Shown one piece after another: positions 36,623 through 46,389 of a stretch of 64,000 nt of DNA (the first letter of the stretch is position 1; every line of letters begins with the position of its first letter). Source of the stretch: Microbacterium sp. 2FI (GTDB lineage: Bacteria > Actinomycetota > Actinomycetes > Actinomycetales > Microbacteriaceae); assembly GCF_005502885.1 (NCBI RefSeq), contig NZ_SCMR01000003.1, positions 186,001 to 250,000 of the forward strand. The letters run 5' to 3'. The notes under the pieces were generated by a model. That model did not search any database. It saw nothing but the letters and a program-made list of their open reading frames with translations, and was not told where the DNA came from. The translations under genes and the position numbers were made by a program.

Positions 36623-38346
36623 GAGGCACCTCCTCGTTGTGCACGCGATGCCGGCACTGCCGGTACCGCATCAGCTTCTTCCTCCCGTGCGGCCGGCAGC
36701 GGCCGCGCCACGATGGTGATCAGGGCCGGCGCCTCGTCCTCCGGCGCGGGTGTCGCGGGCATTGCGGATCGGGGCCTGCGCGCCGCGCGGTGCTCGTGGA
36801 TCGCGGTGCCGACGAAGGCGGCGAGGATCAGCGTGTTCGTCACATTCCATGCGGTCGCGAGCGACAGCGCGCCGCCGTTGGCGTCTCGCCAGATCGCCAC
36901 CACCGAGGTGAGGGCGAGGAAGACGAAGAACAGCAGCTGCGGCACGATGAAGTTGAAGGGCGAGCGCTGCGATGCGGTGCCGGTGACGTGCCAGCCGACG
37001 TCCTTGCCGGTCAGCACGTTCCACAGCGCCTTCGTGTAGATCGGGAACGACACGGTCGACAGGGTGAGCGTCTCCCAGCGGAACGAGCCGACGACGAACC
37101 ACGCGAGCACGATCTGCATCGCGTAGAAGCCGGCGTAGTAGATCGCCCACGTGAGTGCCGTGATCGTCAGGTTCATCGGCCGCAGGTCGAAGTAGATCTC
37201 CAGCGGCGGCACGAGCAGCAGGAGCAGTGGGGCGATTCCCGTCAGGTAGAAGGTCGCCGTCACGAAGTACTGGATGCGCTGGTCGCCGGTGAGCTTGCGG
37301 CGCGGACTCAGCGGGTTGTGGGTCAGCAGGATCTCGAATCCACCGGTAGCCCAGCGCAGCTGCTGCTTGCTGTACGCCTCGATCGTCTCGGGGGCATCCC
37401 CGACGGCGAGGACGTCGGGGATGTACACCGAGCGCCACCCCCGCTCGTGGAGGGTGAGCGCCGTCCACACGTCCTCCGACTTCGAATCCGTGTAGATGCC
37501 GCCGATGTCGTCGATCGCGGCGCGGCGGAAGATGACGTTCGTGCCGACGCAGAAGGCCGCGTTGAAGCGGTTGCGGCCGCGTTGGGCGAATCGGTAGAAC
37601 ACGGTCTGCATGTACGCGGCGCCGCGGGCGATGACGGTGTGGAGGTTGCCGTACGCCTGCGGCGTCTGCACGAACGCGACGTTCGCGTCGTTGAAGAAAG
37701 GAACGGTCTCGATGAGGAAGTCGGGATGCGGCACGAAGTCCGCATCGAAGACGGCGAACAGCTCGCCCTTGGCGATCGACAGGGCATGGTTGACATTCCC
37801 GGCCTTCGCGCCGTTGGGGCTCAGGCGCCGGATGTACCAGGCGCCGAGCTCGGCGGCGGCCGCCTTCACGGCATCCGATCGCCCGTCATCGAGCACCCAC
37901 GTGCGATGCGCGCCGCGTAGGGCCACCGCGGCGCGGACCGTGCGCCGAACGACGTCGAGATCCTCGCCGTAGACCGTGATGAAGACGTCGACGAGCACAT
38001 CGCGGTCACCCAGGCGCATGGTGTCGTCGCCGTCGGGGGCGCTCGGCATGAGCAGCCGTTTCGCCTCGTGGTACGGGAAATCGCGCGGATCGTAGCCCGA
38101 GGCCAGGATCGTCCACATCGACAGGAGCGCCTGGACGACCAGGATCGTCTCGGCGATGAGCACGAGCGAATACGGCAGGAAATCGCCCCGGTTGTCGGGG
38201 TTGAGGAGGAAGAGCGAGTAGGCGACGACGCCGAGCGTCGCCACCACCGAGACGAGGACGAAGAGCGCCGAGGTCTCGCCGCCCTCGATTCGGCGGCCGT
38301 TGCGGTCGAAGCGTGTCAGGTGTGTGCGGGAAGTCGTGTCCGTCAT
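36619..38346 (-). CDS. Processive family-2 glycosyltransferase (cellulose/beta-glucan synthase-like)
   Basis: A 575-residue membrane glycosyltransferase. Two N-terminal helices (about 27-80) precede a GT2 catalytic domain with VDVFITVYGED, LDDGRSD, DADFVPHPD (DxD), the SED acidic motif before VWTALTLHERGW, and QQLRW, the Q-x-x-RW signature of processive synthases. Four or more C-terminal helices form the channel. It lacks the C-terminal PilZ domain of BcsA, so no direct cyclic-di-GMP control is visible. The ATG at 38346 follows GGAGGGACAGG; the frame upstream is not conserved. A beta-1,3-glucan (curdlan-type) or mixed-linkage product is inferred from the GH81 partner; cellulose cannot be excluded. 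Confidence 0.9.
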   Translation of the reverse strand: MTDTTSRTHLTRFDRNGRRIEGGETSALFVLVSVVATLGVVAYSLFLLNPDNRGDFLPYSLVLIAETILVVQALLSMWTILASGYDPRDFPYHEAKRLLMPSAPDGDDTMRLGDRDVLVDVFITVYGEDLDVVRRTVRAAVALRGAHRTWVLDDGRSDAVKAAAAELGAWYIRRLSPNGAKAGNVNHALSIAKGELFAVFDADFVPHPDFLIETVPFFNDANVAFVQTPQAYGNLHTVIARGAAYMQTVFYRFAQRGRNRFNAAFCVGTNVIFRRAAIDDIGGIYTDSKSEDVWTALTLHERGWRSVYIPDVLAVGDAPETIEAYSKQQLRWATGGFEILLTHNPLSPRRKLTGDQRIQYFVTATFYLTGIAPLLLLLVPPLEIYFDLRPMNLTITALTWAIYYAGFYAMQIVLAWFVVGSFRWETLTLSTVSFPIYTKALWNVLTGKDVGWHVTGTASQRSPFNFIVPQLLFFVFLALTSVVAIWRDANGGALSLATAWNVTNTLILAAFVGTAIHEHRAARRPRSAMPATPAPEDEAPALITIVARPLPAAREEEADAVPAVPASRAQRGGAS

Positions 38347-38371
38347 CCTGTCCCTCCGGGTCAGGTGCCCT

Positions 38372-38391
38372 GCCGCGCGGGCCTGCGCGGC
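38372..38391 (-). promoter_or_regulatory. Hairpin in the 5' leader of the glycosyltransferase operon
   Basis: GCCGCGC and GCGCGGC (7 bp, perfect) flank a 6-base loop, 26 bases upstream of the GT2 start codon. It could affect translation or mRNA stability. I could not place a convincing -35/-10 pair for this operon in the remaining gap to ksgA. Confidence 0.45.
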
Positions 38392-38512
38392 ACCGTGCTG
38401 GCAAGCCGACGGGCGAGCGCCGGACTTTCCACTTCCATACTCCGCGCCTGACCGGCACCCGCGCGTTCCGGCGGTGTGAACGTCGCGTGACGTTTGGCTG
38501 GATGCCGCTGGG

Positions 38513-38518
38513 TAGGGT
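38513..38518 (+). promoter_or_regulatory. Leaderless -10 element (TAGGGT) for rsmA/ksgA
   Basis: TAGGGT ends 6 bases before the ATG at 38525, in the divergent gap with the GT2 operon. Confidence 0.6.
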
Positions 38519-38524
38519 GAACGC

Positions 38525-39370
38525 ATGCCCGTGTCTCTCCTCGGCGCCGCAGAGATCCGCGCGCTCGCCTCCGAACTCGACGTCACGCCCACCAAGAAGC
38601 TCGGGCAGAATTTCGTGGTCGACGCGAACACCGTGCGCAAGATCGTCCACGCCGCCGAGGTGCAGCCGGGTGACCGCGTCGTCGAGATCGGGCCGGGTCT
38701 GGGCTCGCTCACGCTGGCGATCCTCGAGGCGGAGGCGACGGTCACCGCGGTCGAGATCGACCACCGTCTCGCCGAGCGCCTCGCCCGCACGGCGGCGGCC
38801 CACGGCGTCCCCGACGGCGCGCTCACGGTCATCGACGCCGACGCGCTGCGGGTCACGGAACTCCCCGGCGACCCCACGGTGCTCGTCGCGAACCTCCCCT
38901 ACAACGTGTCGGTGCCGGTGCTGCTGCACTTCCTCGAGACGTTCCCCGCGCTTGACCGCGGCGTCGTGATGGTGCAGGCCGAGGTCGGCGAGCGTCTCGC
39001 GGCCCCGCCCGGATCCAAGGTCTACGGGGCGCCGAGCGTCAAGGCCGCCTGGTACGGCCGGTGGCGCCTGGCCGGCACGGTGTCGCGTCAGGTGTTCTGG
39101 CCGGTGCCCAACGTCGACAGCGTGCTGGTCGGCTTCCATCGCGATCCCGACCCGCGCGGCACCGAGGACGAGCGCCGGCGCACGTTCGCGATCGTCGACG
39201 CGGCCTTCCAGCAGCGGCGCAAGATGCTGCGGCAGGCACTGTCGAGCGTGCTCGGAGGATCCTCCGCCGCGGCATCCGAGATCCTCGAGCGCGCCGGGGT
39301 CGCACCGACCGCCCGTGGCGAGGAGCTGTCGGTCGACGACTTCGCGCGCATCGCGGCCGCCGCTGCCTGA
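38525..39370 (+). CDS. rsmA: 16S rRNA dimethyladenosine transferase KsgA/RsmA
   Basis: A 281-residue Rossmann-fold methyltransferase. [10 protein letters not shown] near the start, [16 protein letters not shown] (SAM site), [11 protein letters not shown] and the catalytic [16 protein letters not shown] (motif IV NLPY) are all present. The C-terminal part contains [11 protein letters not shown] and [12 protein letters not shown]. It dimethylates A1518 and A1519 of 16S rRNA during 30S assembly. In many Actinobacteria ispE follows directly; here about 3.7 kb of other genes lie between them. Confidence 0.96.
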   Translation: MPVSLLGAAEIRALASELDVTPTKKLGQNFVVDANTVRKIVHAAEVQPGDRVVEIGPGLGSLTLAILEAEATVTAVEIDHRLAERLARTAAAHGVPDGALTVIDADALRVTELPGDPTVLVANLPYNVSVPVLLHFLETFPALDRGVVMVQAEVGERLAAPPGSKVYGAPSVKAAWYGRWRLAGTVSRQVFWPVPNVDSVLVGFHRDPDPRGTEDERRRTFAIVDAAFQQRRKMLRQALSSVLGGSSAAASEILERAGVAPTARGEELSVDDFARIAAAAA

Positions 39371-39507
39371 TCCCGCCTGATCCGATAGTTCTCTGCCCGT
39401 TCTCCACCCGTTGTGCGGATCGCCACCGCGCCTTTCCCAGCGCCGCGAAACATGCCTGTAACATTTCGGGTGGCTCTCGTCTCGACCGCGGGAGCGGGGA
39501 GAGGATC

Positions 39508-40425
39508 ATGCGCACCGCCGAACACCCGGCGCCCGAGCGGGTGCTGCTGCACATCAGCGATACGCACCTGCGCGCGGGCGGCTCGCGGCTGTTCGATCTC
39601 GTCGACGGCGCCGACCGCCTCGCGCGAGCACTTCGGGCGATCGAGGCGAGCGGGATCGCGCCCGACGCGGTCGTCTTCACCGGCGACCTCGCCGACCTCG
39701 GCGAGCCCGGCGCCTACGCCGACCTCCGCTCGCTCGTCGAGCCGTTCGCCGCGCGGATCGGCGCACGCGTGCTGTGGGTCATGGGCAATCATGACGACCG
39801 CGGAGCCTTCCGCGAAGCGCTGATGGACGAGCCGGCCGACCTCCGCCCGGTCGACCGCGTCGACGAGCTCGACGGCCTCCGCATCGTGACCCTCGACTCG
39901 TCCGTTCCGGGGCACCACCACGGCGAACTGCGCGACGAGCAGCTGGCGTGGCTCGCCGATGTTCTGGCGACTCCCGCGCCGCTCGGCACGATCCTGGCGA
40001 TGCACCACCCGCCGGTCCCGAGCGTGCTGCCGCTCGCCGCGAGCGTGGAGCTGCGCGACCAGGCGCGCCTGGCAGCCGTGCTCCGCGGCACCGACGTGCG
40101 CGCGATCATCGCAGGGCACCTGCACTACTCGACGTTCGCCACGTTCGCCGGCATCCCCGTCTCGGTGGCGTCATCGACCTGCTACGCGCAGGACCTCACG
40201 GTCCCCGTCGGCGGCACGCGCCCGCAGGACGGCGCGCAGGCGTTCAACCTGGTGCACCTCTACGACGACACCGTCGTGCACTCGGTCGTGCCGGTCGATG
40301 CGCCGCAGATCCTCGAGCACATCGACGCGTCGGAAGCCCGCAGGCGCCTGATCGCGTCGGGGGTCGCCCCTGTCAGCGCCGCGCCGACGGATGCCCCGAC
40401 CGAGCCGATCGCTGTTCTTCACTGA
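39508..40425 (+). CDS. Metallophosphoesterase (CpdA-like class III cyclic-nucleotide phosphodiesterase family)
   Basis: A 305-residue calcineurin-like phosphoesterase. The five metal-binding blocks are in order: [31 protein letters not shown] and AGHLHYST. The spacing and the sequence around them match CpdA/Rv0805-like enzymes, which hydrolyse 3',5'-cyclic nucleotides and other phosphodiesters. The ATG at 39508 is set by the GGGGAGAGG ribosome-binding site; the frame upstream runs into ksgA without conservation. Its last 53 bases overlap the convergent Stealth gene. It is the first of three genes separating ksgA from ispE. Confidence 0.9.
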   Translation: MRTAEHPAPERVLLHISDTHLRAGGSRLFDLVDGADRLARALRAIEASGIAPDAVVFTGDLADLGEPGAYADLRSLVEPFAARIGARVLWVMGNHDDRGAFREALMDEPADLRPVDRVDELDGLRIVTLDSSVPGHHHGELRDEQLAWLADVLATPAPLGTILAMHHPPVPSVLPLAASVELRDQARLAAVLRGTDVRAIIAGHLHYSTFATFAGIPVSVASSTCYAQDLTVPVGGTRPQDGAQAFNLVHLYDDTVVHSVVPVDAPQILEHIDASEARRRLIASGVAPVSAAPTDAPTEPIAVLH

Positions 40426-41986
40426 GCTCGACGCGCTCCCACGGCGCCCGCACCGGGAACATGCGCTCCAGCGCCGCGCGCAGCGCCTGAACGCGCAGCT
40501 CTTCGGGCACCTCGCTCTCGCCGCCGTCGTTGAGGCAGAACATGTCGACGTCGATGCGCTCGGCGAGCCGCTCCATGCGCTGCAGTGACGCGGCGAGCGT
40601 CGTCTGCACGTAGCGCACGCGGGGGGCACGGGTGGCGATCGCGCGCCCGGTCATCAGCGCGAAGTAGTGGTACAGGCTGTTGGTCACCGAGATGTCGGTC
40701 GCCGAGCGGAAGCGGCTCGCCGCAGTCCGCGCGAAGTCGTCGGGGAAGGTCTCTTCGAGCTCGGCCATGACGCTCTTGCGCAGCGGCGTCGCGCAGTGCT
40801 CGAGGTCGCGAACGATGGTGCGGCCGAATCGGCCCTTCAGCAGTTCGCGGTTCACGCGCAGCCCGTTGTCGTGACCGCTGCGGTGGCGCGCGGGGGAGCC
40901 GGCGCCGATGCGCACCTCGCACTCGACGAAGGATGTGATGCCGGCGGGCGTGAAGAACAGCTCGGGTTCGACGAGGCGACCGAAGAACATGTCGTCGTTC
41001 GAGTAGATGAAGTGCTCGGAGAGCCCCGGGATGCGGTGCAGCTGCGCTTCGACGGCGTGCGAGTTGTGGGTGGGGAGCACCGAGGGGTCGGCGAAGAACT
41101 CCTCGCTGCGCGCGATCGTGACCTTGGGGTGATCGAGCAGCCACGCGGGGGCGGGGGAGTCGGTGGCGATGAAGATGCGACGAACCCACGGGGCGTACAT
41201 GTGGACGCTGCGGAGGGCGTACCGCAGCTCGTCGACGTGCCGGTAGCGAGCGGGGCCGTCGTCGCCCTCGCCGACGACGTACTCGGCCATCTGCGCTGCG
41301 CGCTGGCGCTGGAAGTCGCTGGCGGAGCCGTCGACCCACGAGAAGACGAGGTCGACGTCTTCGGTGAACTCCGCCGGCTGCGGCGTGAACATGCCGTCGA
41401 TCGTCTCCCACAGCCGCCCGTCGCGCTCGACCGTGCTGAACGCGATGTCGCTCGTGGGGGTGTTGCAGCGCAGCAGCGCGTTGGCCGCGGGTGCCTCGAT
41501 GATCTCCTCGCCGAATCGCCAGAATTCCAGGCGCGCGCCGAGCGAAGCGCCGTAGCGCAGCGTCCGGCCGCGCGTGATGCGCGGGCGATAGAGCCGCAGC
41601 GATGCCGGATCCGGGCCGGGCGCCGCGGCATCCGCCACGAGGATCGGCGCGCGACCCTTCGCCTTGACGTAGAGCGGCTCGTCGGCCAGCTGTTCGCGCA
41701 GCGCCTCGAAGGCGATCTCGCGCGCGGAGACGTCGACGACGAGGGCGGGGACCGCGCGATCGTGGCGGATGAGCAGCACCCGCACGCCCGCGTCCTCGAG
41801 GGTGCGGGCGATCAGGAGCAGGTCGTCGGTGCGGGCGTCGAGAGGTGTCGTCATCTCGTGGACGAGGTGGAGGATGCCGCGATCGAGGATCACGTCCGGG
41901 CGCTCGAGCAGGCCTGCTCCGGGGTGCTGCTGCTGGGGTAGTGCCGACAGGGATGCGATGGCGAACCTCCTCGATTTCGTCGCCAC
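40373..41986 (-). CDS. Stealth-family protein (hexose-1-phosphotransferase for cell-surface polysaccharide)
   Basis: A 537-residue protein with the four conserved Stealth regions. CR1 is [10 protein letters not shown] (near residue 212), CR2 runs from [27 protein letters not shown]3 contains [31 protein letters not shown], and CR4 follows the [16 protein letters not shown] segment. Stealth enzymes (CpsY, N. meningitidis SacB) build phosphate-linked polymers from UDP-sugars. The first ~190 residues are a variable N-terminal domain also present in other actinobacterial members. No other capsule gene is adjacent. The start at 41986 is the longest ATG; a later Met near residue 44 is possible. It overlaps the phosphoesterase tail-to-tail by 53 bp. 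Confidence 0.87.
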   Translation of the reverse strand: MATKSRRFAIASLSALPQQQHPGAGLLERPDVILDRGILHLVHEMTTPLDARTDDLLLIARTLEDAGVRVLLIRHDRAVPALVVDVSAREIAFEALREQLADEPLYVKAKGRAPILVADAAAPGPDPASLRLYRPRITRGRTLRYGASLGARLEFWRFGEEIIEAPAANALLRCNTPTSDIAFSTVERDGRLWETIDGMFTPQPAEFTEDVDLVFSWVDGSASDFQRQRAAQMAEYVVGEGDDGPARYRHVDELRYALRSVHMYAPWVRRIFIATDSPAPAWLLDHPKVTIARSEEFFADPSVLPTHNSHAVEAQLHRIPGLSEHFIYSNDDMFFGRLVEPELFFTPAGITSFVECEVRIGAGSPARHRSGHDNGLRVNRELLKGRFGRTIVRDLEHCATPLRKSVMAELEETFPDDFARTAASRFRSATDISVTNSLYHYFALMTGRAIATRAPRVRYVQTTLAASLQRMERLAERIDVDMFCLNDGGESEVPEELRVQALRAALERMFPVRAPWERVELSEEQRSARSGHPSARR

Positions 41987-42053
41987 CGGATCGCGGGGCG
42001 CCCGGGCAACACTATGCGGTCTGCATTTCGGCGGGGTTTCGCAGTCCGCGCGC

Positions 42054-42059
42054 TAGCCT
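42054..42059 (+). promoter_or_regulatory. Leaderless -10 element (TAGCCT) for the YghZ-type aldo/keto reductase
   Basis: TAGCCT ends 6 bases before the ATG at 42066. Confidence 0.6.
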
Positions 42060-42065
42060 CGGATC

Positions 42066-43133
42066 ATGAGCGACGCGCCCCGCTTCCGTGCCGAGGTCGG
42101 AGACCTCCACCGTCCGTACACCGCCGCCGAAGACCGCTACGTCGGCACCGGCTACCGGCAGGTCGGCTCGTCGGGCCTGTACCTTCCCCCGATCTCGCTC
42201 GGGCTGTGGTGGAACTTCGGCGACAACATCCCGTTCGACAGCCAGCGGGCGCTGCTGCGCCATGCGTTCGACCGCGGGATCACCCACTTCGATCTCGCGA
42301 ACAACTACGGCCCGCCCTACGGATCGGCCGAGACGAACTTCGGGCGCATGATGCGCGAGGACTTCGGCCCGTACCGCGACGAGCTGATCATCTCGTCGAA
42401 GGCCGGGTGGGACATGTGGCCCGGTCCCTACGGCGACCTCGCGCCGCGCAAGCACATTCTCGCGAGCGCCGAGCAGTCCCTGGGGCGCATGGGCATCGAC
42501 TATGTCGACATCTTCTATTCGCACCGCGTCGATCCGGTCACCCCCATCGAGGAGACGATCGGCGCCCTCGACACTCTCGTGCGTCAGGGCAAGGCGCTCT
42601 ACGTCGGCATCTCGTCGTACAGTGCCGAGCGCACCGCGGTGGCGGCAGCCGTCGCCCGCAGCCTCGGCACGCCGCTCGTGATCCACCAGCCGGCGTACTC
42701 GATCCTCAACCGCTGGGTCGAGGACGGACTGACCGGCGTGCTCCGTCAGGAGGGGCTGGGCGCGATCGCCTTCACGCCGCTCGCGCAGGGTCTCCTCACC
42801 GACAAGTACCTGAACGACGGAACTGCCGAACGCGCGCAGCAGCGCCGGTCGCTGCCGTCGCAGCGGCTGTCGGAGCGGGGCCTGTCGGCGCTGCGCTCGC
42901 TCGATGTCATCGCGAAGGAGCGCGGTCAGACGCTCGCGCAGATGGCGATCCAGTGGGTGCTGCGCGACCCCGTGGTGACCTCGGCGCTCATCGGGGCGTC
43001 GCGCCCCGCTCAGCTCGACGAGAACCTCGCCGCCCTCTCCGGACCGGCGTTCACGACCGAGGAGCAGGAGCGTATCGACGCGCTGTCCGACTCGATCGAC
43101 GTCGATCTCTGGGCGCAATCGGCGCAACTGTGA
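42066..43133 (+). CDS. Aldo/keto reductase, L-glyceraldehyde-3-phosphate reductase (YghZ/AKR14) type
   Basis: A 355-residue aldo/keto reductase. After [29 protein letters not shown] come [15 protein letters not shown] (catalytic Asp/Tyr), [16 protein letters not shown] (Lys), and [10 protein letters not shown] (His). The C-terminal NADP site is [14 protein letters not shown]. The GPPYGSAE insertion and the WPGPYG loop are typical of YghZ/Kv-beta-like AKRs, which reduce L-glyceraldehyde 3-phosphate and methylglyoxal. Its stop overlaps the ispE GTG start by 4 bp, so it supplies the transcript for ispE from its leaderless promoter. Confidence 0.9.
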   Translation: MSDAPRFRAEVGDLHRPYTAAEDRYVGTGYRQVGSSGLYLPPISLGLWWNFGDNIPFDSQRALLRHAFDRGITHFDLANNYGPPYGSAETNFGRMMREDFGPYRDELIISSKAGWDMWPGPYGDLAPRKHILASAEQSLGRMGIDYVDIFYSHRVDPVTPIEETIGALDTLVRQGKALYVGISSYSAERTAVAAAVARSLGTPLVIHQPAYSILNRWVEDGLTGVLRQEGLGAIAFTPLAQGLLTDKYLNDGTAERAQQRRSLPSQRLSERGLSALRSLDVIAKERGQTLAQMAIQWVLRDPVVTSALIGASRPAQLDENLAALSGPAFTTEEQERIDALSDSIDVDLWAQSAQL

Positions 43134-44059
43134 GCCACTCCTTCGCAGCCGAACGCGTGCACGTGCGCGCGCCGGGCAAGCTCAACGTCTTCTTCGCGGT
43201 CGGAGCCGTGCAGGAGGACGGGTACCACGACGTCGCGTCGGCGTATCAGGCGGTGTCGTTGTATGAGGACGTGTGGGCGGAGCACTCCGCCGACTTCACC
43301 ATCGCGATCTCGGGCACCGTCGACATCTCGGGCGTGCCCGCCGACGACCGCAATCTCGCCGTGCGCGCTGCGCGGCTGGTCGCCCAGCGCATCGGCCACA
43401 CGGGCGGCGTGCACCTCGAGATCGTCAAGCACGTCCCGGTCGCGGGCGGCATGGGTGGGGGATCGGCGGATGCCGCGGCGGCACTCGTCGCATGTGACGC
43501 ACTGTGGGGAGCCGATCTCGGAAGCGCCGAGCTCCACCGCCTCGCCGTGCGCCTCGGGGCGGACGTGCCCTTCGCGCTCATGGGCGGCACGGCCGTCGGC
43601 GTCGGCCGCGGGGATCAGCTGAGCCCCGCGCTCGCGAAGGGGCGGTTCGACTGGGTGATCGTGCCGTCCGACGGGGGACTGTCGACCCCCGAGGTGTACG
43701 CCCACCTCGACGTGCTGCGCGCCGATCCCGACATCAGCCGCGCCGGCCAGGCACCTGCCGTCGATCCCGGTGTGCTGCAGGCGCTGCGGGCGGGGGACCC
43801 GGCCGCCCTCGCCGCCCGCACGAAGAACGATCTGCAGGCGGCGGCGCTGTCGCTGCGACCCGACCTGCGCACCGCCCTCGAACTCGGCGACGCGAGCGGC
43901 GCGCTCGCCGGCATCGTGTCGGGCTCGGGGCCGACGCTCGCCTTCCTCGCAGGAAGCGCCGAGTCGGCGCTTGAGCTGCAGGTGACGCTGTCGGCGGCGG
44001 GCTTCGAGGCGCTGCACGTGCACGGACCCGTCCCGGGTGCGAGAGTCATGGGCGTCTGA
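43130..44059 (+). CDS. ispE: 4-diphosphocytidyl-2-C-methyl-D-erythritol kinase
   Basis: A 309-residue GHMP kinase. The N-terminal [14 protein letters not shown] is followed by [16 protein letters not shown], and the ATP-binding glycine-rich motif is [16 protein letters not shown] (about residues 104-119). Near the C-terminus [13 protein letters not shown] is the third GHMP motif. It phosphorylates CDP-methylerythritol in the MEP isoprenoid pathway. The GTG at 43130 overlaps the AKR stop (GTGA). In related genomes it follows ksgA directly; here it is coupled to an aldo/keto reductase. Confidence 0.95.
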   Translation: MSHSFAAERVHVRAPGKLNVFFAVGAVQEDGYHDVASAYQAVSLYEDVWAEHSADFTIAISGTVDISGVPADDRNLAVRAARLVAQRIGHTGGVHLEIVKHVPVAGGMGGGSADAAAALVACDALWGADLGSAELHRLAVRLGADVPFALMGGTAVGVGRGDQLSPALAKGRFDWVIVPSDGGLSTPEVYAHLDVLRADPDISRAGQAPAVDPGVLQALRAGDPAALAARTKNDLQAAALSLRPDLRTALELGDASGALAGIVSGSGPTLAFLAGSAESALELQVTLSAAGFEALHVHGPVPGARVMGV

Positions 44060-44090
44060 GCGCCCACCGCAGTCGAACCAGGAGCAGACG

Positions 44091-45422
44091 ATGGACGAGC
44101 ACACGGCCCCCGACCGCGACGCCTACCGGGCGGCACCGGTCGACCCGACGATCGCCGCGCGGCTGGCGGATCAGGGCCTCGGGTACCGCCTCGTCTCCCA
44201 CGACGGTGACGAGTACGCCGCGTGGGTTCAGGTCATAGCGCGCGGATTCCAGGATGCCGAGCGGACCGCCGATCAGATCGAGGCGAACCGCGAGCGCAGC
44301 GGCTATCGCCGGGCGACCGGGGTGTACGACGCCGCGGCGCCGATGGCGGAGTCTCCGGTGGCGACGATCGCCTCGTGGATCGGCGAGCTGGCCGTGCCGG
44401 GAGGCCGCGGCATCCCGTCGTGCGCGATCTCGGCGGTCACCGTCTCGCCGACCCACCGACGCCGGGGCATCGCCCGCGCGATGCTCGAGGGCGAGCTGCG
44501 CAGCGCCGTCGCCGCGGGCGTGCCGATGGCGATGCTGACGGTGAGCGAATCCACCCTCTACGGGCGGTACGGGTTCGCGCCCGCCGCGTTCAGCACCTCG
44601 TGGCGCATCGAGACGAGGCGTGCGACGTGGATCGGCCCGCGCCCCGGCGGACGCGTCGACTTCATCCCGCGCACCCGCGTGAGGGAGATCGTCGAGCCGC
44701 TGCACGTCCGCTCCCGGCTGCGCTTCGCCGGAGAGATCGAGATGAACCCGCCCGCGTGGGACGCGATCGCCGGCACCTGGCCGCACGCCGAGCACGCGGG
44801 CGCCAAGCGTGCGGTGCAGTACGCCGACGCGGCCGGCGAGGTGCGCGGCGTGGCGATCTACGCCGTGCGCGAGAATGACGACGACTTCACCAAGGCGACG
44901 GTGACGGTGTCGTACCTGCTCGCCGAGACCGACGACGCGTATGCCGCGCTCTGGCGGTTCCTCCTAGAGCTCGACCTCGTCGCCGAGGTGCGCGCGAGCG
45001 AGCTCTCGCTCGACGAGCCGCTCCGCTGGATGATCGCCGACCACCGCGCAGCGACCGTCACCGTCCGGGATCACCAGTACGTCCGCATCCTCGATGTGCC
45101 GTCGGCTCTCGAGGCTCGCCGCTTCGGCGCGGCAGGGGTCGTCGCGCTCGAGGTCGACGACCCGCTGGGCCATGCCGGCGGACGCTTCGTGCTCGACGTC
45201 GACGCGAACGGGGTCGGGGCGGTGGCCGCGTGGGAGGGAGCCGACGAGCCGGCGGATGCGGTGACACTCTCGATCGGCATCGCCGAGCTGTCGGCCCTGT
45301 ACCTCGGCGGCGTGTCGGCAGCGACCCTCGTGTCAGCCGGTCGCGCGCGATCGAGCGACGCCGCGGCGACGACACGGATCTTCTCGTGGCACACCGTGCC
45401 GCGGCTGAGCTTCTGGTACTGA
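44091..45422 (+). CDS. GNAT N-acetyltransferase, Eis-like
   Basis: A 443-residue protein with the three-part Eis architecture. An N-terminal GNAT domain carries the acetyl-CoA pyrophosphate loop VSPTHRRRGIARAML, followed by a second degenerate GNAT domain and a C-terminal SCP2-like domain. The last residues (PRLSFWY) resemble the Eis C-terminus, where the terminal carboxylate is part of the active site. TLYGRYGFAPA is the Tyr-containing block used as general acid. Mycobacterial Eis acetylates aminoglycosides at several positions and also protein lysines. This may be a weak resistance factor or a protein acetylase. The ATG at 44091 follows a CCAGGAG site. Confidence 0.88.
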   Translation: MDEHTAPDRDAYRAAPVDPTIAARLADQGLGYRLVSHDGDEYAAWVQVIARGFQDAERTADQIEANRERSGYRRATGVYDAAAPMAESPVATIASWIGELAVPGGRGIPSCAISAVTVSPTHRRRGIARAMLEGELRSAVAAGVPMAMLTVSESTLYGRYGFAPAAFSTSWRIETRRATWIGPRPGGRVDFIPRTRVREIVEPLHVRSRLRFAGEIEMNPPAWDAIAGTWPHAEHAGAKRAVQYADAAGEVRGVAIYAVRENDDDFTKATVTVSYLLAETDDAYAALWRFLLELDLVAEVRASELSLDEPLRWMIADHRAATVTVRDHQYVRILDVPSALEARRFGAAGVVALEVDDPLGHAGGRFVLDVDANGVGAVAAWEGADEPADAVTLSIGIAELSALYLGGVSAATLVSAGRARSSDAAATTRIFSWHTVPRLSFWY

Positions 45423-45567
45423 CGCGGGCAGAGCTCGGCTCGGCACCGTAGCCGCCGGGCGCCGGGTGCGCAAGATCGGCCCTCGTGTCTCAGGGGTCGG
45501 GTAGCGTGAATCAGCGCCGCCCGACCGTGAAGTCCCATGCCCGTGCACCGACGAGGGGAGAGCCCGC

Positions 45568-46386
45568 GTGATCGAGTTCGCTGCTGTGACCAAGCGGTTC
45601 CCCGACGGAACCGTGGCCGTCGACGACTTCAGCCTCGTCATCCCCGCCCACCGCACGACCGTGCTGGTCGGGTCGTCGGGATGCGGCAAGACGACCCTGC
45701 TGCGGATGATCAACCGCATGGTCGACATCACCGCCGGGCGCATCGAGATCGACGGCGACGACATCGCCGGTCGTGACCCCGTCCAGCTGCGGCGCAGCAT
45801 CGGCTACGTGATGCAGAACTCCGGGCTCCTCCCGCACTTCACGGTCGCCGACAACATCGCCACCGTTCCCGTGCTGACGGGCTCGTCGCGTCGCGACGCC
45901 CGCGCCCGCGCGCTCGAGCTGATGGACACCGTCGGGCTCGATCGCGCCATGGCCGACCGGTATCCGAGCCAGCTCTCGGGCGGCCAGCAGCAACGGGTCG
46001 GCGTCGCCCGCGGTCTCGCCGCCGACCCGAACATCCTGCTCATGGACGAGCCCTTCGGCGCGGTCGACCCGATCGTGCGGGCCGAGCTGCAGGAGGAGCT
46101 GCTGCGCCTGCAGCGCGAGATCGGCAAGACGATCGTGTTCGTCACGCACGACATCGACGAGGCTTTCCTGCTCGGCGACCAGGTCGTGATCCTCGAGAAG
46201 GGCGCGCACATCGCGCAGGCCGGCACACCCGACGAGATCATCGAGCACCCGGCGGGCGACTTCGTCGCGAGCTTCATCGGCACAGACCGCGGCAAGCGCG
46301 CGCTGCGGGTGAAGTCCACCCCGACCGGCGATGTCGTGGTCGACGCCGACGGACGCACGCAGGGCGTGCTGGTCGAAGGCGGCTGA
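45568..46386 (+). CDS. Osmoprotectant ABC transporter ATP-binding protein (OpuCA/ProV family)
   Basis: A 272-residue ABC ATPase with Walker A GSSGCGKTT, signature LSGGQQQRVGVARGL, Walker B ILLMDEPFGAVDP and FVTHDIDEAF. The ALEKG-type loop and EIIEHPAGDFVASFIG are typical of quaternary-amine (QAT) ATPases. It lacks the paired C-terminal CBS domains that osmosensing OpuCA carries, ending soon after the cassette. The GTG at 45568 follows GGGGAG. A TAGCGT element at 45502-45507 could be its -10, leaving a leader of about 54 bases. It is the first gene of a four-gene operon. Confidence 0.92.
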   Translation: MIEFAAVTKRFPDGTVAVDDFSLVIPAHRTTVLVGSSGCGKTTLLRMINRMVDITAGRIEIDGDDIAGRDPVQLRRSIGYVMQNSGLLPHFTVADNIATVPVLTGSSRRDARARALELMDTVGLDRAMADRYPSQLSGGQQQRVGVARGLAADPNILLMDEPFGAVDPIVRAELQEELLRLQREIGKTIVFVTHDIDEAFLLGDQVVILEKGAHIAQAGTPDEIIEHPAGDFVASFIGTDRGKRALRVKSTPTGDVVVDADGRTQGVLVEGG

Positions 46387-46389
46387 GCA

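Noticed and set aside
36619..38346. Firm call as cellulose synthase BcsA
   Set aside because: PilZ, BcsB and BcsC are absent and the operon hydrolase is GH81 (beta-1,3-glucan specific), so the product is left as an unspecified beta-glucan.
44091..45422. Aminoglycoside resistance gene
   Set aside because: Eis-like fold alone does not establish drug acetylation; most environmental homologues have no shown resistance role.
45423..45567. Possible small gene between the Eis-like gene and the osmoprotectant operon
   Set aside because: No frame with a ribosome-binding site and codon bias; only a TAGCGT -10-like element is visible.
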